From Anthonomus grandis grandis (taxonomy: Eukaryota > Arthropoda > Insecta > Coleoptera > Curculionidae), in assembly GCF_022605725.1 (NCBI RefSeq), contig NC_065548.1:44633131-44697130 (forward strand): a stretch of 64,000 nucleotides of DNA. The letters run 5' to 3'. A model generated the notes under the pieces. That model saw nothing but the letters and a program-made list of their open reading frames with translations. It was not told where the DNA came from and did no database searches. Positions within the stretch are counted from its first letter, which is position 1. Every line of letters begins with the position of its first letter. Positions 1-12,296 of the stretch are shown here, piece after piece. A program made the position numbers and the translations under genes.

Positions 1-2
1 AA

Positions 3-3000
3 TTATGTAAACGTTTGGGCCTAGTCAAACGACCTCTTTCCCTGTTTGTTAAAGGTTTAGGTGACACTGTCTCAAATGTCTCTCATGAAGTCACATGCAC
101 CTTCACGCCTAAAGGTTTTACAAACCCCAAATTTTCTCTAGATTTTGCCATAATTCCAAAAATATGCGAAAACCTTCCCTCTTCAGATTTACCCACAGAT
201 TGCTTCACTCAGTTTTCTCATCTCGAGCTGGCAGATGAAAGTTTTAATGTTTCGGGTCCTATTGACATGTTGGTTGGAGGTGATGTTTTTGGTTTTCTTG
301 TTAAAGAAGGTCAAATATCGCAATCGATTAATAAACCTGTTGCTCTAAATACTCAACTAGGGTGGATAATTATGGGTCGTGTGTCTTACCAGGACTCTAT
401 TTCTCGTTCAACCCCTAATAGCCTTTGCGCTACTGTCAGCTCCACTCTTCTAGATATTGTTAAAAGGTTTTGGCAGCTGGAACAAGTCCCTAATTACCAT
501 GTTCATTCCCCTGATGAAGTTGCTGCAGAGGAGTTTTTTCAGAGGACTCATACTCGAAATTTCTCAGGGAGATATGTTCTTCAACTTCCTTTCAAACATT
601 TAGAACTGCCAGTTTTTGAAAATACTCGAGATATTGCTCTGCGCAGATTTTATTCTCTTGAGCGGCGTCTGGAGTCTAATCCCGAGCTCCATGATGAATA
701 TCGCGCTTTTATGCAGGATTTTCTTGACACTGGACATATGGAAGTCCTACCCTCAAATATAGATATAAAAAACTCTTATTATATACCCCATCACTGTATT
801 CTTCGTCCGGAAAGTTCAACCACAAAACTTCGTGTTGTTTTCGACGCCTCCGCGAAGGCTGCAAATAATATTTCTCTCAATGACACTTTGTTAGTCGGCC
901 CCAAGCTTCAACAGGATATATTTCACTTGCTGTTAAAGTTTCGCATCCATGCTGTTGCATTCACTGCTGATATTAAGCAGATGTTTCGACAAATTCTCAT
1001 AGATCAACCCTGTAGAAATTTTCAAAGAATTTTATGGAGGTTTTCAAAGTCTGATCCTGTGAGAGACTATCAACTAAATACCGTAACCTACGGTGTAGCT
1101 TCTTCACCATACCAAGCTATTAGAACTCCCACTCAACTTGCTAGGGATTATAAGTTTAAATTTCCTAGGGCATCTGAAATCTTAGAGAATGAAATATTCG
1201 TGGATGACGTAGTTAGCGGTACTGATTCTATCGACTCAGCTCTTGCCCTTCAGCAAGAACTAATTTCGTTGCTTTCTCTTGGTGGCTTTGAATTGCGAAA
1301 ATGGGCGAGTAATACGCCTTTATTAATATCTCATTTAGACACCTCTTTGACACAGTTAAACCCCCTTTCCTTTGATAAAGAGACTGATTCCATAGTCAAG
1401 ATTTTAGGTTTGCAATGGAATCCTCTTAGTGATTCTTTTGTCTTTAAAATAGAATCTATAGTAAAACCATGTACAAAAAGAAACATTTTATCTGATTTGG
1501 CTCGTATTTTCGACCCTTTAGGATTTCTTTCCCCTGTTACTGTCTCTTTGAAAATAATTATTCAACAATTATGGTCATCTGGACTAGACTGGGACCAACC
1601 TGCTCCTAACTCTATTAAAGAATACTGGTCTTTATTTAAAGAAGGTATTTCTACCCTATCGAGCCTTTTATTACCTCGAAAGATTATCCCTTCCCAGATG
1701 AAATTGTGTGAGATGCACGGCTTCTGCGATAGTTCGGAAAAGGCGTATGCAGCTGTGGTCTATTTTCGCATAATTACTTATGATGATAACGTTCAGACGT
1801 ATTTGCTATGTTCTAAGAGTAGAGTAGCTCCTCTTAAGACAATCTCGATTCCAAGGCTAGAGTTGTGCTCGGCTGTCTTATTGGCAGATTTAATGTCTTC
1901 AGTTAAAGAAGCGTTTGCCGATTCTATAAATATTTCGTCATTGTTTGCATGGACTGATTCCACCGTAGCTTTAAGCTGGATAAAGTCTTCTCCCCATAAA
2001 TGGACTACTTTTGTAAGTAACCGCGTATCGTATATTCAGGAAAAATTATCTGCGGATTGCTGGGCTCATGTTAGGTCGGAAAATAATCCTGCTGACTCTG
2101 CAACCAGAGGTCTTCTTCCCTCCGAGTTACTTCACCTCAAAAAATGGTGGACCGGACCCGGTTTTCTAACATCCTGTCTCACTAAATGGGTTAACGATCC
2201 TTACACGTCTGACGATAATATGGACCTTGAAAAAAGGAAGATTGTATTATTAGCCTCAACTCCAGTGGTTGACTTATGGAATAATTTTATCTCAAGATTC
2301 TCCTCTTTATCCAAAATTATTCGTGTTTTTGCATATGTTTTACGCTTTTGTGCATATGTGAAAGCTCCAAAACTCTTTAACAATAAAGGTCATGTAACAT
2401 TGGCAGAATTGGATAGAGCTCTCTTACTTTTAATCCGAGAAGTTCAGAAAATTTCATTTGCTCAAGAAATGGCAGAACTTTCGAAATCCAATCCTAATCT
2501 AAGAGTATTACCGAAATATATTCGAAAGCTATCTCCCTTTTTAGATAAGGATGGTGTCCTCAGGGTGGGCGGACGATTGAAACACGCTTCGCTTTCTTAT
2601 AATCATAAACACCCTTGTCTATTGCCCAGTGATCATCGAATTACCTCTCTCATCATTGAACAAACTCACATTAAATATATGCACCCTGGTTTACAAACTA
2701 CCCAATTCCTACTCAGTCAACGCTTTTGGATTCCTTCTTCAAGAAGAATTATTAAAAAGGTTTTGTCTTCCTGCATGCGTTGCTTTAGGTGTAACCCTTC
2801 ATCACAAATTCCTCTTATGGGTGATTTACCGTCCTTCAGAGTAAATCCAGTAAAATGTTTCACCAAAAGTGGTGTGGATTTTGGAGGGCCATACTTAATC
2901 ACTATGGGCAAGCATCGTGGCAGCAAAACTTGTAAGGCTTATATTTGCCTTTTTGTCTGCTTGTGCACAAGGGCTCTTCACCTGGAACTGGTTACAGAGC

Positions 3001-3737
3001 TATCAAGCGATGCCTTTCTGGCCGCATTAAGGCGCTTTGTTTCTCGCCGAGGTCGTGTCACAGACATGTTTAGCGATTGTGGGACGAATTTTGTGGGTGC
3101 GTCAAAAGAGTTGATGCAAAATATGCGTAATGCATCGATCCACGAAGGCATAGTGTGGCATTTCAACCCCCCTTCAGCCCCAAATTTTGGTGGAATTTGG
3201 GAAGCTGGAATTAAGGCCGTAAAGGGCCATCTACATCGCGTAGTTGGTTCGCACATCCTCACCTATGAGGAGTTTAATACTGTCTTGACCTCAATAGAGG
3301 CAATCCTAAATTCTCGTCCTCTCTGTTCATTAAGTAGCGACCCTAATGATTTAAACCCTTTGACCCCTAGTCATTTTTTGAATTTTGAACCCTTAAATAC
3401 CTTCGTTGAATCCGACCTAACAGAGATTAAATTGGGTCGTCTTTCGCGCTGGCAACTTATTCAACGTATCCACCAGGATTTTTGGAAGAGGTGGCATAAT
3501 GAATATTTACACACCCTTAATCAAAGGTCGAAGTGGTATGATACAAGTAAAGCCATTGAAGTTGATTCGTTGGTATTAATAAAGGAGGATAATGCTCCAC
3601 CCCTTTCGTGGTTGTTGGGTCGTGTAATAGAATGTTTTCCAGGCAGGGATGGCATTACGCGTGTTGTAGCGGTAAAAACGCATAAGGGGATACTGCGCCG
3701 TCCTGTCTCGAAGTTATGTTCATTACCGAACAATTAG
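3..3737 (+). CDS. BEL/Pao Pol polyprotein (protease end, RT, RNase H, integrase), 5' partial
   Basis: The open frame gives over 1,240 residues with no stop, so the true start is upstream of the window. Visible in order: the end of the BEL-type protease region (HLELADESFN and a GGDVF-like motif, about residues 70-95); reverse transcriptase with VVFDAS, an LNDTLL..GPKLQQD block and the active-site box FVDD (about 393-402); RNase H with HGFCDSS, LELCSAV and a WTDSTVAL box (about 570-660); and integrase with an H-H-C-C zinc region (about 905-935) and the DDE set in VDFGGP, FSDCGTNF and GGIWEAG (about 955, 1020, 1060). The product copies element RNA and integrates the cDNA. All three integrase catalytic residues and the RT Asp pair are present, so this pol may be intact. 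Family assignment is secure from domain order and motifs. Confidence 0.92.
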   Translation, partial: LCKRLGLVKRPLSLFVKGLGDTVSNVSHEVTCTFTPKGFTNPKFSLDFAIIPKICENLPSSDLPTDCFTQFSHLELADESFNVSGPIDMLVGGDVFGFLVKEGQISQSINKPVALNTQLGWIIMGRVSYQDSISRSTPNSLCATVSSTLLDIVKRFWQLEQVPNYHVHSPDEVAAEEFFQRTHTRNFSGRYVLQLPFKHLELPVFENTRDIALRRFYSLERRLESNPELHDEYRAFMQDFLDTGHMEVLPSNIDIKNSYYIPHHCILRPESSTTKLRVVFDASAKAANNISLNDTLLVGPKLQQDIFHLLLKFRIHAVAFTADIKQMFRQILIDQPCRNFQRILWRFSKSDPVRDYQLNTVTYGVASSPYQAIRTPTQLARDYKFKFPRASEILENEIFVDDVVSGTDSIDSALALQQELISLLSLGGFELRKWASNTPLLISHLDTSLTQLNPLSFDKETDSIVKILGLQWNPLSDSFVFKIESIVKPCTKRNILSDLARIFDPLGFLSPVTVSLKIIIQQLWSSGLDWDQPAPNSIKEYWSLFKEGISTLSSLLLPRKIIPSQMKLCEMHGFCDSSEKAYAAVVYFRIITYDDNVQTYLLCSKSRVAPLKTISIPRLELCSAVLLADLMSSVKEAFADSINISSLFAWTDSTVALSWIKSSPHKWTTFVSNRVSYIQEKLSADCWAHVRSENNPADSATRGLLPSELLHLKKWWTGPGFLTSCLTKWVNDPYTSDDNMDLEKRKIVLLASTPVVDLWNNFISRFSSLSKIIRVFAYVLRFCAYVKAPKLFNNKGHVTLAELDRALLLLIREVQKISFAQEMAELSKSNPNLRVLPKYIRKLSPFLDKDGVLRVGGRLKHASLSYNHKHPCLLPSDHRITSLIIEQTHIKYMHPGLQTTQFLLSQRFWIPSSRRIIKKVLSSCMRCFRCNPSSQIPLMGDLPSFRVNPVKCFTKSGVDFGGPYLITMGKHRGSKTCKAYICLFVCLCTRALHLELVTELSSDAFLAALRRFVSRRGRVTDMFSDCGTNFVGASKELMQNMRNASIHEGIVWHFNPPSAPNFGGIWEAGIKAVKGHLHRVVGSHILTYEEFNTVLTSIEAILNSRPLCSLSSDPNDLNPLTPSHFLNFEPLNTFVESDLTEIKLGRLSRWQLIQRIHQDFWKRWHNEYLHTLNQRSKWYDTSKAIEVDSLVLIKEDNAPPLSWLLGRVIECFPGRDGITRVVAVKTHKGILRRPVSKLCSLPNN

Positions 3738-3841
3738 TTTTTCCTGCGGAAAATTTATATTTCGCGTTAGAATTCATGTTTTTTTTTATTTTTGCTCTTT
3801 TTTTTTTTACTTAAAATGTGGGACATTTTAGGTGGGCGGTA

Positions 3842-4334
3842 TGTTCCGTCAAAGCGGAATGGTTACTTATTTATATATATATTTTTTTCTTTATTGGGTC
3901 TTGTGTTTAAATATAATTAACATGAGCTTTATTGGTTTTAAATTCTAATCTTATTCTAATTACTTTTGCGGCCTTTTATCGCGTCATAGTAAGACAGCCT
4001 TATTCTTTGACCGAGAAGAGTCGCACGCATCACCAGGTAGTACTGCACCGAATTTTGATGCAGTCAACAGAAGCGCATAAACCTTGAACAAAATAGGTTG
4101 CTCTCAATATACACACATATTTTTCGCGAGTGAATTCCAAAGACATTAAGTGCCGGCACGTCTTTAAGCAAAATAACCCTCCGGAGGTGAACCTGTGGGA
4201 CAAGCAGTTTGAATTGGATAGAAAAAGAAGCGACAGCAAGGTAGGCCACCACTTTAATAGGGTTGTCTTAACCGTCGTAATATTTCATTCCACCTATAAA
4301 AATACAGTCCACTATTCTAATTTTACCCCCAACA
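3842..4334 (+). repeat. 3' LTR of the BEL/Pao element
   Basis: Starts TGTTCCGTC directly after a G-rich tract (GGTGGGCGGTA) matching the equivalent tract of the second BEL element (GGTGGGCGGAA), and ends CCCCCAACA, so it has the TG...CA ends of LTRs. It is 493 bp by these limits. The 5' copy is outside the window, so the limits rest on termini and on the abrupt change to LINE A sequence. Confidence 0.75.
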
Positions 4335-4571
4335 ACTTATTTTTTAATCAAATTTATCAAAAAGATGCTTTTTTTTCTCAATCTGATTTGTTATGATTAA
4401 TTTTGGTAATGTGTGTAAATTTTACGATAAAGTGTTTTAGATGTTATGTTTGTTTGAAATTTGAAATTTAAAGTGAATTTGGAATTTTTTAGTTTTTAGG
4501 ATGCTTGTACACAAGATTTTGTTGTCTTACGTAATATAGCACATTTTCTTTCTTTTTTCTTTCTTTCTTTG
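4335..4571 (+). mobile_element. LINE family A, 3' end (copy 1), target of the BEL insertion
   Basis: Matches the 3' untranslated tail of the longer family-A copy near 10.88-11.10 kb almost base for base, including the TTTGTTATGATTAATTTTGG stretch and the terminal CTTT-type repeat. The upstream part of this copy would lie on the far side of the BEL element. Confidence 0.85.
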
Positions 4572-4977
4572 ATTTAAATTTGATCAAAATCTGGCGTGAT
4601 GCAAATTTCTTATGCTTTAATGTTGATAAGACCAAAATTCTTAGTTTTAGGTTTTCTTTTGACGATCTCTGCATAGATCAACATTCTATTGCCCATGGTC
4701 TGAATACAAAGTTTTTAGGAATTGAGATTATAAAGTTTAAGAGTCACACTTTAAATTTAAATAAAAAGATTACTATGGGTGGATATGCTTTAAACCATAA
4801 AACTGGGAATTCGGTACATCTATGGCAAAAGCAACTTACTGTGTCCACTGGTGGAATCTCACCTTTGTTCTGTTTGGATGTTTGTCATTTAAAAATGATC
4901 TGTGATATACTTGTATGAAAGAGAAAATTTTGACATTAACTTGTTTATTTATTTTAGAGCCAGTTTCTTTAATACAT
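4572..4977 (+). pseudogene. A-related LINE (family J), RT C-terminal fragment, left part
   Basis: Translation gives the RT thumb/C-terminal pattern of Jockey/CR1-type LINEs: a WxDANFLCFNVDKTKIL stretch followed by TKFLGIEI. Near the right end the peptide KILTLTCLFILEPVSLIH closely parallels KILTLFSLFILETATLIH in LINE A. The reading frame is broken and internally deleted. It stops at the Sola-like transposon; the sequence past that transposon, after one ACAT is removed, continues this LINE. It is a dead remnant that served as an insertion target. Confidence 0.7.
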
Positions 4978-5008
4978 CGACGCCGTCACGACAAAAAGGC
5001 GTAAGTGC
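4978..5008 (+). repeat. Left terminal inverted repeat of the Sola-like transposon
   Basis: Thirty-one bases match the reverse complement of 11826-11856 with one difference (GGCG versus GGCA). The inner part contains the GGCGTAA motif that recurs in both subterminal regions: inverted at 5185-5191, 5315-5321 and 5544-5550, and direct at 11635-11641, 11655-11661 and 11696-11702. These may be transposase binding sites (inference). Confidence 0.9.
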
Positions 5009-6388
5009 AAAAAAATCAAAATTGAGATTTTAATTGAATCGAATTCCTCTTTAAACGACTCATCTTTTGGTGTATTGAACGCAAGCGACAAAAAATTATA
5101 TTCGCTCTAATTTGACCCTAAAGATTTGTAAGTGCCACTTTATGCTGATTAGTGATCGTTTAACTCCCACAGTGAAAGGTGCTCTTACGCCCGGCGCAAA
5201 TTTTATACCATGGTAAGTATAAATAATTAGTATTTATGGCTTATTTTGACTGGATTTAACTTTAACATTTGTTTTTAATATAGGTAAAAAAGCCCTTAAT
5301 TGTGTTTTTGGCGGTTACGCCTTTTGAAACTATAATTTTTAAAAGGCTTAACCGCCATTCTCCCATAAGCAAGTAACACAAAGTTTAGATTAGTCTATCT
5401 GCTACAAAAGTTAAACTTCCGTTGTAAATTATTGCTTATTTTAATTAATGCAAAATTAATTTTAATAATTACATAATACACGCTAATGTTGAGCAAAAAA
5501 TAAGTACATAATTTAACTTTAAAATTAAGTGAAGATGTGTCGCTTACGCCTTAAGAAACTAAAATGTAAAATCATTAAATTTAGTAATAAAAAAATAATA
5601 GTACTATTGTGTATAATAATTATTATTAATTATAATTAAAAGTATTAAAAAAATCTACTTAATTTAAATAATAAACAGTTGATTGTTTTAAAAACAAAGT
5701 AGCTATAAAAAATAAATAATTTTTATTTAGTTACACTTGTGTCATAAAAGATTTTTTAAAAGAGTTTTATACAGTATAGTGTTTTTTTGTGTTATTTAAG
5801 AAAAAAAAAAATACTAATAACCCCCCTATGTTATAATAATAAGTTTTTTTTTCAGATGTCTCGAAGTCGAAAAATGGTTAAAATGGCGCAAGAACAAGTA
5901 GTAATTGCACCAGAATCACCAAATAATAAGGCTTTAGATGATACAAGAACCAATATTATCATATTTAATGAAGCTTTGCAACATGACATTCTCTTTGGGG
6001 AACAAGGAGAAGGTCCTGTAAATGTTGTTAACTATATCTTAGGTGATCAAGATATTTCTTTCACTTCGTTACAATGTATTTCCGATAAGACTGAAAAATG
6101 TGAGACTGATGTTTTACTTGAAACTGACAAAACTGTGACTAAAACTTGTAGTAGTGTACGTTTAGTAGACTATTCGGACTCAAACGATGAAGATGCGTTG
6201 TATCCAGAGCAATTTAGTGACAAAATACCGGAAGATGAAAATAATCAAGAAAAAAAAAAGGATGCAGCAGGACCATCAACCGAAAACAACAGTCCTTGTG
6301 ACTCTGACGTATTATCTTCTACTAGCATGTCTTTTTCTGATGACAGTAACCAATCTAGTGCCGAATCTACCTCTAGCAGCAATTATTT

Positions 6389-6514
<126 letters not shown>

Positions 6515-6794
6515 ATGTGCTATATTACGTAAGACAACAAAATCTTGTGTACAAGCATCCTAAAAACTAAAAAAATCCAAATTCACTTTAAATTTCAAAT
6601 GTCAAACAAACATAACATCTAAAATACTTTACCATAAAATTTACACACATTACCAAAATTAATCATAACAAAACAGATTAAGAAAAAAAAAACATCTTTT
6701 TGATAAATTTCATTAAAAAATAAGTAAAGCTGTCAATAAAACAGAATTTAGAAGAAGTAAATTAAATTATTTATCAGGAAACAAAACTAAAACA

Positions 6795-7273
6795 CTAAAA
6801 TGATGTCAAAGCACAGGTTGGACATTTATGAATAAGAGTAGCTGTTTCTAAGATAAAAAGAGAAAAAAGAGTTAGGATTTTTTGAGATATAAAGAGAGGT
6901 TTACAAGAATCTCTTAACCCAGCGGAACATAGGTATCTAACTGCCTTTTTTTGAATCACAAAAATTATATTTAATAATCCCTTGTTGCTTAAACCCCAAA
7001 AAGGCAAGCCATAACGAAGGTGGGACTCAATAAGAGAAAAGTACACTGAACGTGCAACTACCCCTCCCAGCTCATGCCCCGCCATTCTTACTGCAAAGCA
7101 TCCAGAGGATAATTTTGCTGCAAGATTTAGGATATGATCTTCGAAGCGAAGGCGACCATCAATGGTAATACCAAGGAACTTACAGCTTTCTTTGTTTTGC
7201 AAGGGGGAGTTTTCACTAAACATAAGGCCCTGAACGTCACACTTAAATCCCATAATAAAGGTTTTGCCCACAT
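6795..7273 (-). pseudogene. LINE A reverse transcriptase, C-terminal fragment (copy 2)
   Basis: About 158 residues matching the C-terminal part of the copy 3 RT almost exactly: the CKFLGITIDGRLRF block, YGLPFWGLSN and KILTLFSLFIL. It lacks fingers, palm and active site because of the 5' truncation, and it ends early (CPTCALTSF) compared with copy 3 owing to an internal deletion. Non-functional. Confidence 0.85.
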
Positions 7274-8719
7274 AGCAAGGAAGAAAAAGAAGGCAGAAAG
7301 TAAGTGCCTTAGAAACAAAAGACTGCGAAATTCAGGTTTATCTCATTTAAATTATAAAAATGAAGCAGTAAAGACCAAGTCTATTTTACCAAATCCCTGT
7401 TTGTATAAAAAATGTGTAAACAACTGCAATGCTTTGACGGAGGAGGAGAGATTAGAACTTTTCTCGCTTTATTGAAGTATGGAGAGTTCAGTGGAAAAAA
7501 AAATTTTTTTGAATGGATGTGTTAATGTAGTACCAATAAAACGCAAAAGGACTAAAAAGGAATCGTAAAGGAGGGGCCTTACATACCAATATTATTTCAT
7601 GAAGGAAGGGATGCAAGTTCGAGTTTGTCAACAGTTTGTAATTAACACTTTAAACATTACATAAAAAATAATTAGAAACTCCATTCAAGGAAAACTAAAA
7701 GAAAATAGGGACCATAGAGGAAAACATACGCCCAAGCACAAAATGAATGAAGATCAAATAAATGAGTTCGACAATTTTATAAAAAGTCTGCTGAGAGTAC
7801 CCTCACATTATTGCCATGCCTCAAGTAATAGGTTGTATCTTTCAAGCGAAATTAGAAATGTACAAAATCTGTTTAAAATGTACGAATCGGTAGTAAAGAG
7901 TCATGGAAATAAACCAATTAAACTCTCAGCATTTAGAAAAATTTTTAAAGAAAAATATAATATTGGAATACACAGACCTAAAAAAGATAAGTGTCTGAAA
8001 CGTGAAAAATACAAAAATATTCCAGATGTCAGAAAAAAACGGATTCTGTAATAGATGACTACTTAAAACACCAAAGAAAAATATGAAGCAAAATGGATTT
8101 TTCTTGCAGAGCAGGAAAAATCTTCGAAAGACGGGTTTCTTGTCGTGTCGTTTGACCTACAAAAAGTTCTTTCTACACCACATGGCCCAAGTATGATTTT
8201 CGGTTTTTCAAGGAAGTATGCCGTTTACAATTTTACAGTTTATGAAAGTAAATCAAAAGACGGAATATGTTCCCTATGGGGGAAAAGGAAAGCGCGGTGT
8301 TAATGAGATTTGCACTAATTTATACACCTACTTACTTCAAGTTGATCGAGGTGGTAAGTTTCAATCACTGTCCTTATTTTGCGATAATTGCCCAGGGCAA
8401 AACAAAAACAAATTCACGCTAAATACGTTGTCATACTTTTTACAAAATTCACTGCATGTAACCGATATTTCAATAACTTATTTAGTAGCGGGGCATACCT
8501 ATATGCCAGTAGATAGTGTTCACGCCGTTATTGAAAAATATACTGCATCCATGAACATTCAAGCACCCGCAGAATGCTAGAAAGCAGTCTAAGCCATATG
8601 AGGTAGTTCAAATGAATTTTTCTGACTTTTTGGATTGGGAAGCAGTAACTTCTTTAAAAAAGATTAAGGCAACAGATGGTACCGAAATTAAAATAACTGT
8701 ATTTCCTTCATCTCATTAT

Positions 8720-10785
8720 ATGGGAAGAATTTTCAGCAGAGCAAATTTTAATGCTTTTTCTTCTACTACAGCTTTGGTTAATTGGAATGCAGTTGAAATG
8801 GCTCCTGACCCGTTTACTTTGTTATTTCATGTGCTATGTGACAAGATCAATCAGTGTTTTCCTAAAAAGAGGCTTAAAATGAAAAATAGAAAACCATGGG
8901 TCACAGCAGGCCTCAGAACTTCAGCTAAAAACCTCCGTTTTTTGGCTAAGCTGTGCAAGTTTACAACTAATGCAAACATTATTCTTTATCATCAGAAATA
9001 TCGTAGTCTATATAGAAAGACGATAAAAGCTAAGGTTAAATATTATAGTGACCGCTTGATATGTCCTCAAATAGGCAGAGAAAATGTTGGTCAAATATAA
9101 ATGACTTCAGGCATTCTCACAAGAAAGTTTCAGAACCAGAAGTAAGACCAAATAGTTTAAATGATTATTACTGTAATATTCCTCATTTATTGCTCAAGGA
9201 TGTGAATACTAATATTGATCCTTTGCATTATATTCAACAAGTGTCAGTTCAAAATTCTTTTTTCTTTTATTCTGTTAGCCTTACTGATGTTAGAAATGCA
9301 ATTAAAAGCTTAAAAAACCATAAATCAGCTGGAGCTGATGGAATATCATCAAAATTACTACTCCTTTTGCCTGACTTAGCATTGAATGCCTTAGCTTCTG
9401 CCATAAACAATTCCTTTCATAATGGCATCTTTCCAGCATGTTTGAAGGAGGCAGTGGTTATCCCTCTTTATAAGGGTGGAGATGTGAGTGAGCCTTGTAA
9501 TTTCCGTCCAATTTCTATATTATCTACCCTCTCCAAGATAGTTGAAAAACTTACAAAAATCAGAATTTTATCTTTTTTGCAACATAATTGCATTTTATCT
9601 GCAAATCAGTTTGGATTTCAAACGGGAAAAGGGACTCATGACGCTGTTTTCGGCTTTTTGGAGAGTGTCTATGTGTCCTTAAATTCTGGAGAGTCCGCGG
9701 CGGCAGTGTTTTGCGATTTATCCAAGGCATTTGATTGTGTAGATCATGGAATACTGCTGTCTAAGCTCAATAATTATGGCTTTAGAGGTGTGACATTGCA
9801 ATGGCTGGAATCCTATCTATCTAATTGTACCCAAAGAGTTACAGTATCTGGATGTTTATCCGATTCCAGATCCCTTAAAACTGGAGTACCTCAGGGTTCA
9901 GTGTTAGGACCACTATTATTTTTGCTCTATGTAAATGATTTGGGTTCATTAAAACTGCAGGGCAAAGTGGTTCAGTTTGCTGATGTTACCACTATTTTAT
10001 GGAATCATAGAGATTCTGATAATGTTAGAGCCCAGGTTTTTAAGGATCTTAAGATTTTATCGGAATGGTGTGCTGCAAACAGGCTTGTATTTAATGTGGG
10101 CAAAACCTTTATTATGGGATTTAAGTGTGACGTTCAGGGCCTTATGTTTAGTGAAAACTCCCCCTTGCAAAACAAAGAAAGCTGTAAGTTCCTTGGTATT
10201 ACCATTGATGGTCGCCTTCGCTTCAAAGATCATATCCTAAATCTTGCATCAAAATTATCCACTGGATGCTTTGCAGTAAGAATGGAGGGGCATGAGCTGG
10301 GAGGGGTAGTTGCACATTCAGTGTACTTTTCTCTTATTGAGTCCCACCTTCGTTATGGCTTGCCTTTTTGGGGTTTAAGCAACAAGGGATTATTAAACAT
10401 AATTTTTGTGATTCAAAAAAAGGCAGTTAGATACCTATGTTCCTCTGGGTTAAGAGATTCTTGTAAACCTCTCTTTATATCTCAAAAAATCCTAACTCTT
10501 TTTTCTCTTTTTATCTTAGAAACAGCTACTCTTATTCATAAATGTCCTAAACCTCCCTCTAACACTGGTCTTATGACTCGCCAGGTTAACGACTTTCCCT
10601 TACCAAACCCTACATCCTCCCTCACCAAGAACTCACTTATATACCTTAGCAAAAAAATTTACAACCATGTTCCTCTATGTATCAGACAAATTTTAGAAGT
10701 TAAGAGATTCAAAAAGGAATTAAAATCACTTTTATTATCCAGGGCATATTATAGCCTTGATGATTTTTTTAATGATACCTGTTAA
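8720..10785 (+). pseudogene. LINE A reverse transcriptase with a frameshift and altered active site
   Basis: Two overlapping frames (to 9100, then 9061-10785) encode a linker and a full RT. Visible are SAGADGISS, NFRPISILSTLSK, QFGFQTGKG, DLSKAFDCVDH (first palm Asp), GVPQGSVLGPLLF, the active-site box, and the FLGITIDG and C-terminal YYSLDDFF motifs. The active-site box reads FADV where the family has FADD, so one of the paired catalytic Asp residues is lost. With the frameshift near 9061-9100 and the missing endonuclease this copy is dead. The last stop at 10785 is followed by the conserved 3' tail. Confidence 0.88.
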
Positions 10786-11103
10786 TCTGTGCTCTGACAT
10801 CATTTTAGTGTTTTACTTTTGTTTCCTGTTGAATAATTTAATTTACTTCTTCTAAATTCTGTTTTATTGACAGCTTTACTTATTTTTTAATGAAATTTAT
10901 CAAAAAGATGCTTTTTTTTTTCAATCTGTTTTGTTATGATTAATTTTGGTAATGTGTGTAAATTTTATGGTAAAGTGTTTTAGATGTTATGTTTGTTTGA
11001 AATTTAAAGTGAATTTGGAATTTTTTAGTTTTTAGGATGCTTGTACACAAGATTTTGTTGTCTTACATAATATAGCACATTTTCTTTCTTTCTTTCTTTC
11101 TTA
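8720..11103 (+). mobile_element. LINE family A, 5'-truncated copy 3
   Basis: The longest family-A copy here: end of the linker region, complete RT, 3' untranslated region and a short CTTT tail, inserted in the transposase gene of the Sola-like element. The 5' edge is approximate, judged from where the peptide stops resembling transposase. The 3' edge is exact at the end of the tail, where transposase sequence resumes. RT motifs place it in the Jockey/CR1 group of non-LTR elements. Confidence 0.85.
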
Positions 11104-11825
11104 ATAAATCAAAATATCAAGATCTGACAAATTTATGTAAAAAATTGTCTATTAAAAAGCATTATCATTCCGAATACTTTTCCCTTACTTGTAATAACAA
11201 AGTACCTGATGTGCTACCTGAAACCGATATGGAAGATAACAGCAAAGATTAATAGCTTATTCAGATTTACATACTTTTTCTATTTCGCTTTTTTTAAGTT
11301 TAAAAGTGAAAAAGTTTTCTTTCCAAAGAATGTTTTGTTTTTTTTTAATAAAATATTTTTTTATGAAAAAATTATAATTTTTTAATGTTTTGCTATTTTC
11401 TATTTAGATATTTCACTTCCTTTTAGAAAGAATTTGATTTTATTTTTGTTTTATAAATGTTTATGTTACTTATTTGTAATTTTTTTTTTATATTTTTAAT
11501 AAAAACGATTATTTGTTATTGTTTTTTATTTTTTTAAATTTTCATCTAAGCGCCATGAATTTTTTTAATAAAATGGGCAAGGGCGTATCTACTGTCTAAC
11601 TACCATTTTTAAACTATACACATTTTTTAGAGAAGGCGTAAGTCCAATTAGAAAGGCGTAAAGACTGTAATGATAGAAAAGATTTTATTAGAAAAGGCGT
11701 AAACGACAAAACAATAATTATAATGGAAAACTAAAATGACTTTTTAAATAAAATTCTTCATTTTATCCAAGCATTTAGAACAAGCAGTATTAATTTTTCG
11801 GATCTCTTGTAAAATTTGCTGGTTG

Positions 11826-11856
11826 GCACTTATGCCTTTTTGTCGTGACGGCGTCG
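11826..11856 (-). repeat. Right terminal inverted repeat of the Sola-like transposon
   Basis: Reverse complement of the left TIR with one mismatch. Followed directly by the target duplication ACAT. Confidence 0.9.
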
Positions 11857-12296
11857 ACATAGAAAGTATAAAAATGTTACACATACACATCCTTAAGAAA
11901 CTAGGAACCATAACCATCCTACCTAGTGGATAGTGAAATAGGAAGTGGATCTTACTTTACCTATTCAAGATAATAAGATTGAGTTTGACACAAAGTTTAA
12001 TATACATAAGCTGTTTGTAAACTTAAAAACATAAAAAAAAATTAAACTTTCAGAAAATCAGTAGGGGATTGGTTGTCTGAAAATGTTTATTATATCATAG
12101 ATGAATATTTTAATGATTAGAGAGATTAGATGAAATTACTCCTTTTTAATGGTTAATAGTTTGTGCTAGCAAATTTTTTGTGTTTCTATGTCCAATACTA
12201 GGTCATATTATACAATTCTTTATGTTTAAATACATTTTGCTCTTCTTTATTTTATTATTTTTTTATTAACTTGATTTTATTCATATTCTACAATTT
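11857..12296 (+). pseudogene. A-related LINE (family J), C-terminal remnant, right part
   Basis: Joined to 4572-4977 after removing the transposon and one ACAT, the frame reads on from SLIH into RKYKNV, then decays. A recognisable LINE RT C-terminus (FRKSVGDWLSENVYYIIDEYF) ends at TAG 12118-12120. The rest to 12296 is AT-rich 3' untranslated sequence with no other signal. Confidence 0.6.

Larger units (their letters stand above)
1..4334 (+). mobile_element. BEL/Pao LTR retrotransposon, 3' part
   Basis: The window opens inside this element: the pol frame is already open at the first bases, then come a short 3' untranslated stretch, a purine/G-rich tract ending at 3841 and a 3' LTR. The right edge is set by the LTR terminus CAACA at 4334, followed at once by LINE family A sequence that is uninterrupted in the copy near 10.88 kb. 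The element therefore inserted into a family-A LINE tail. The 5' LTR, gag and protease active site lie outside the window. Confidence 0.9.
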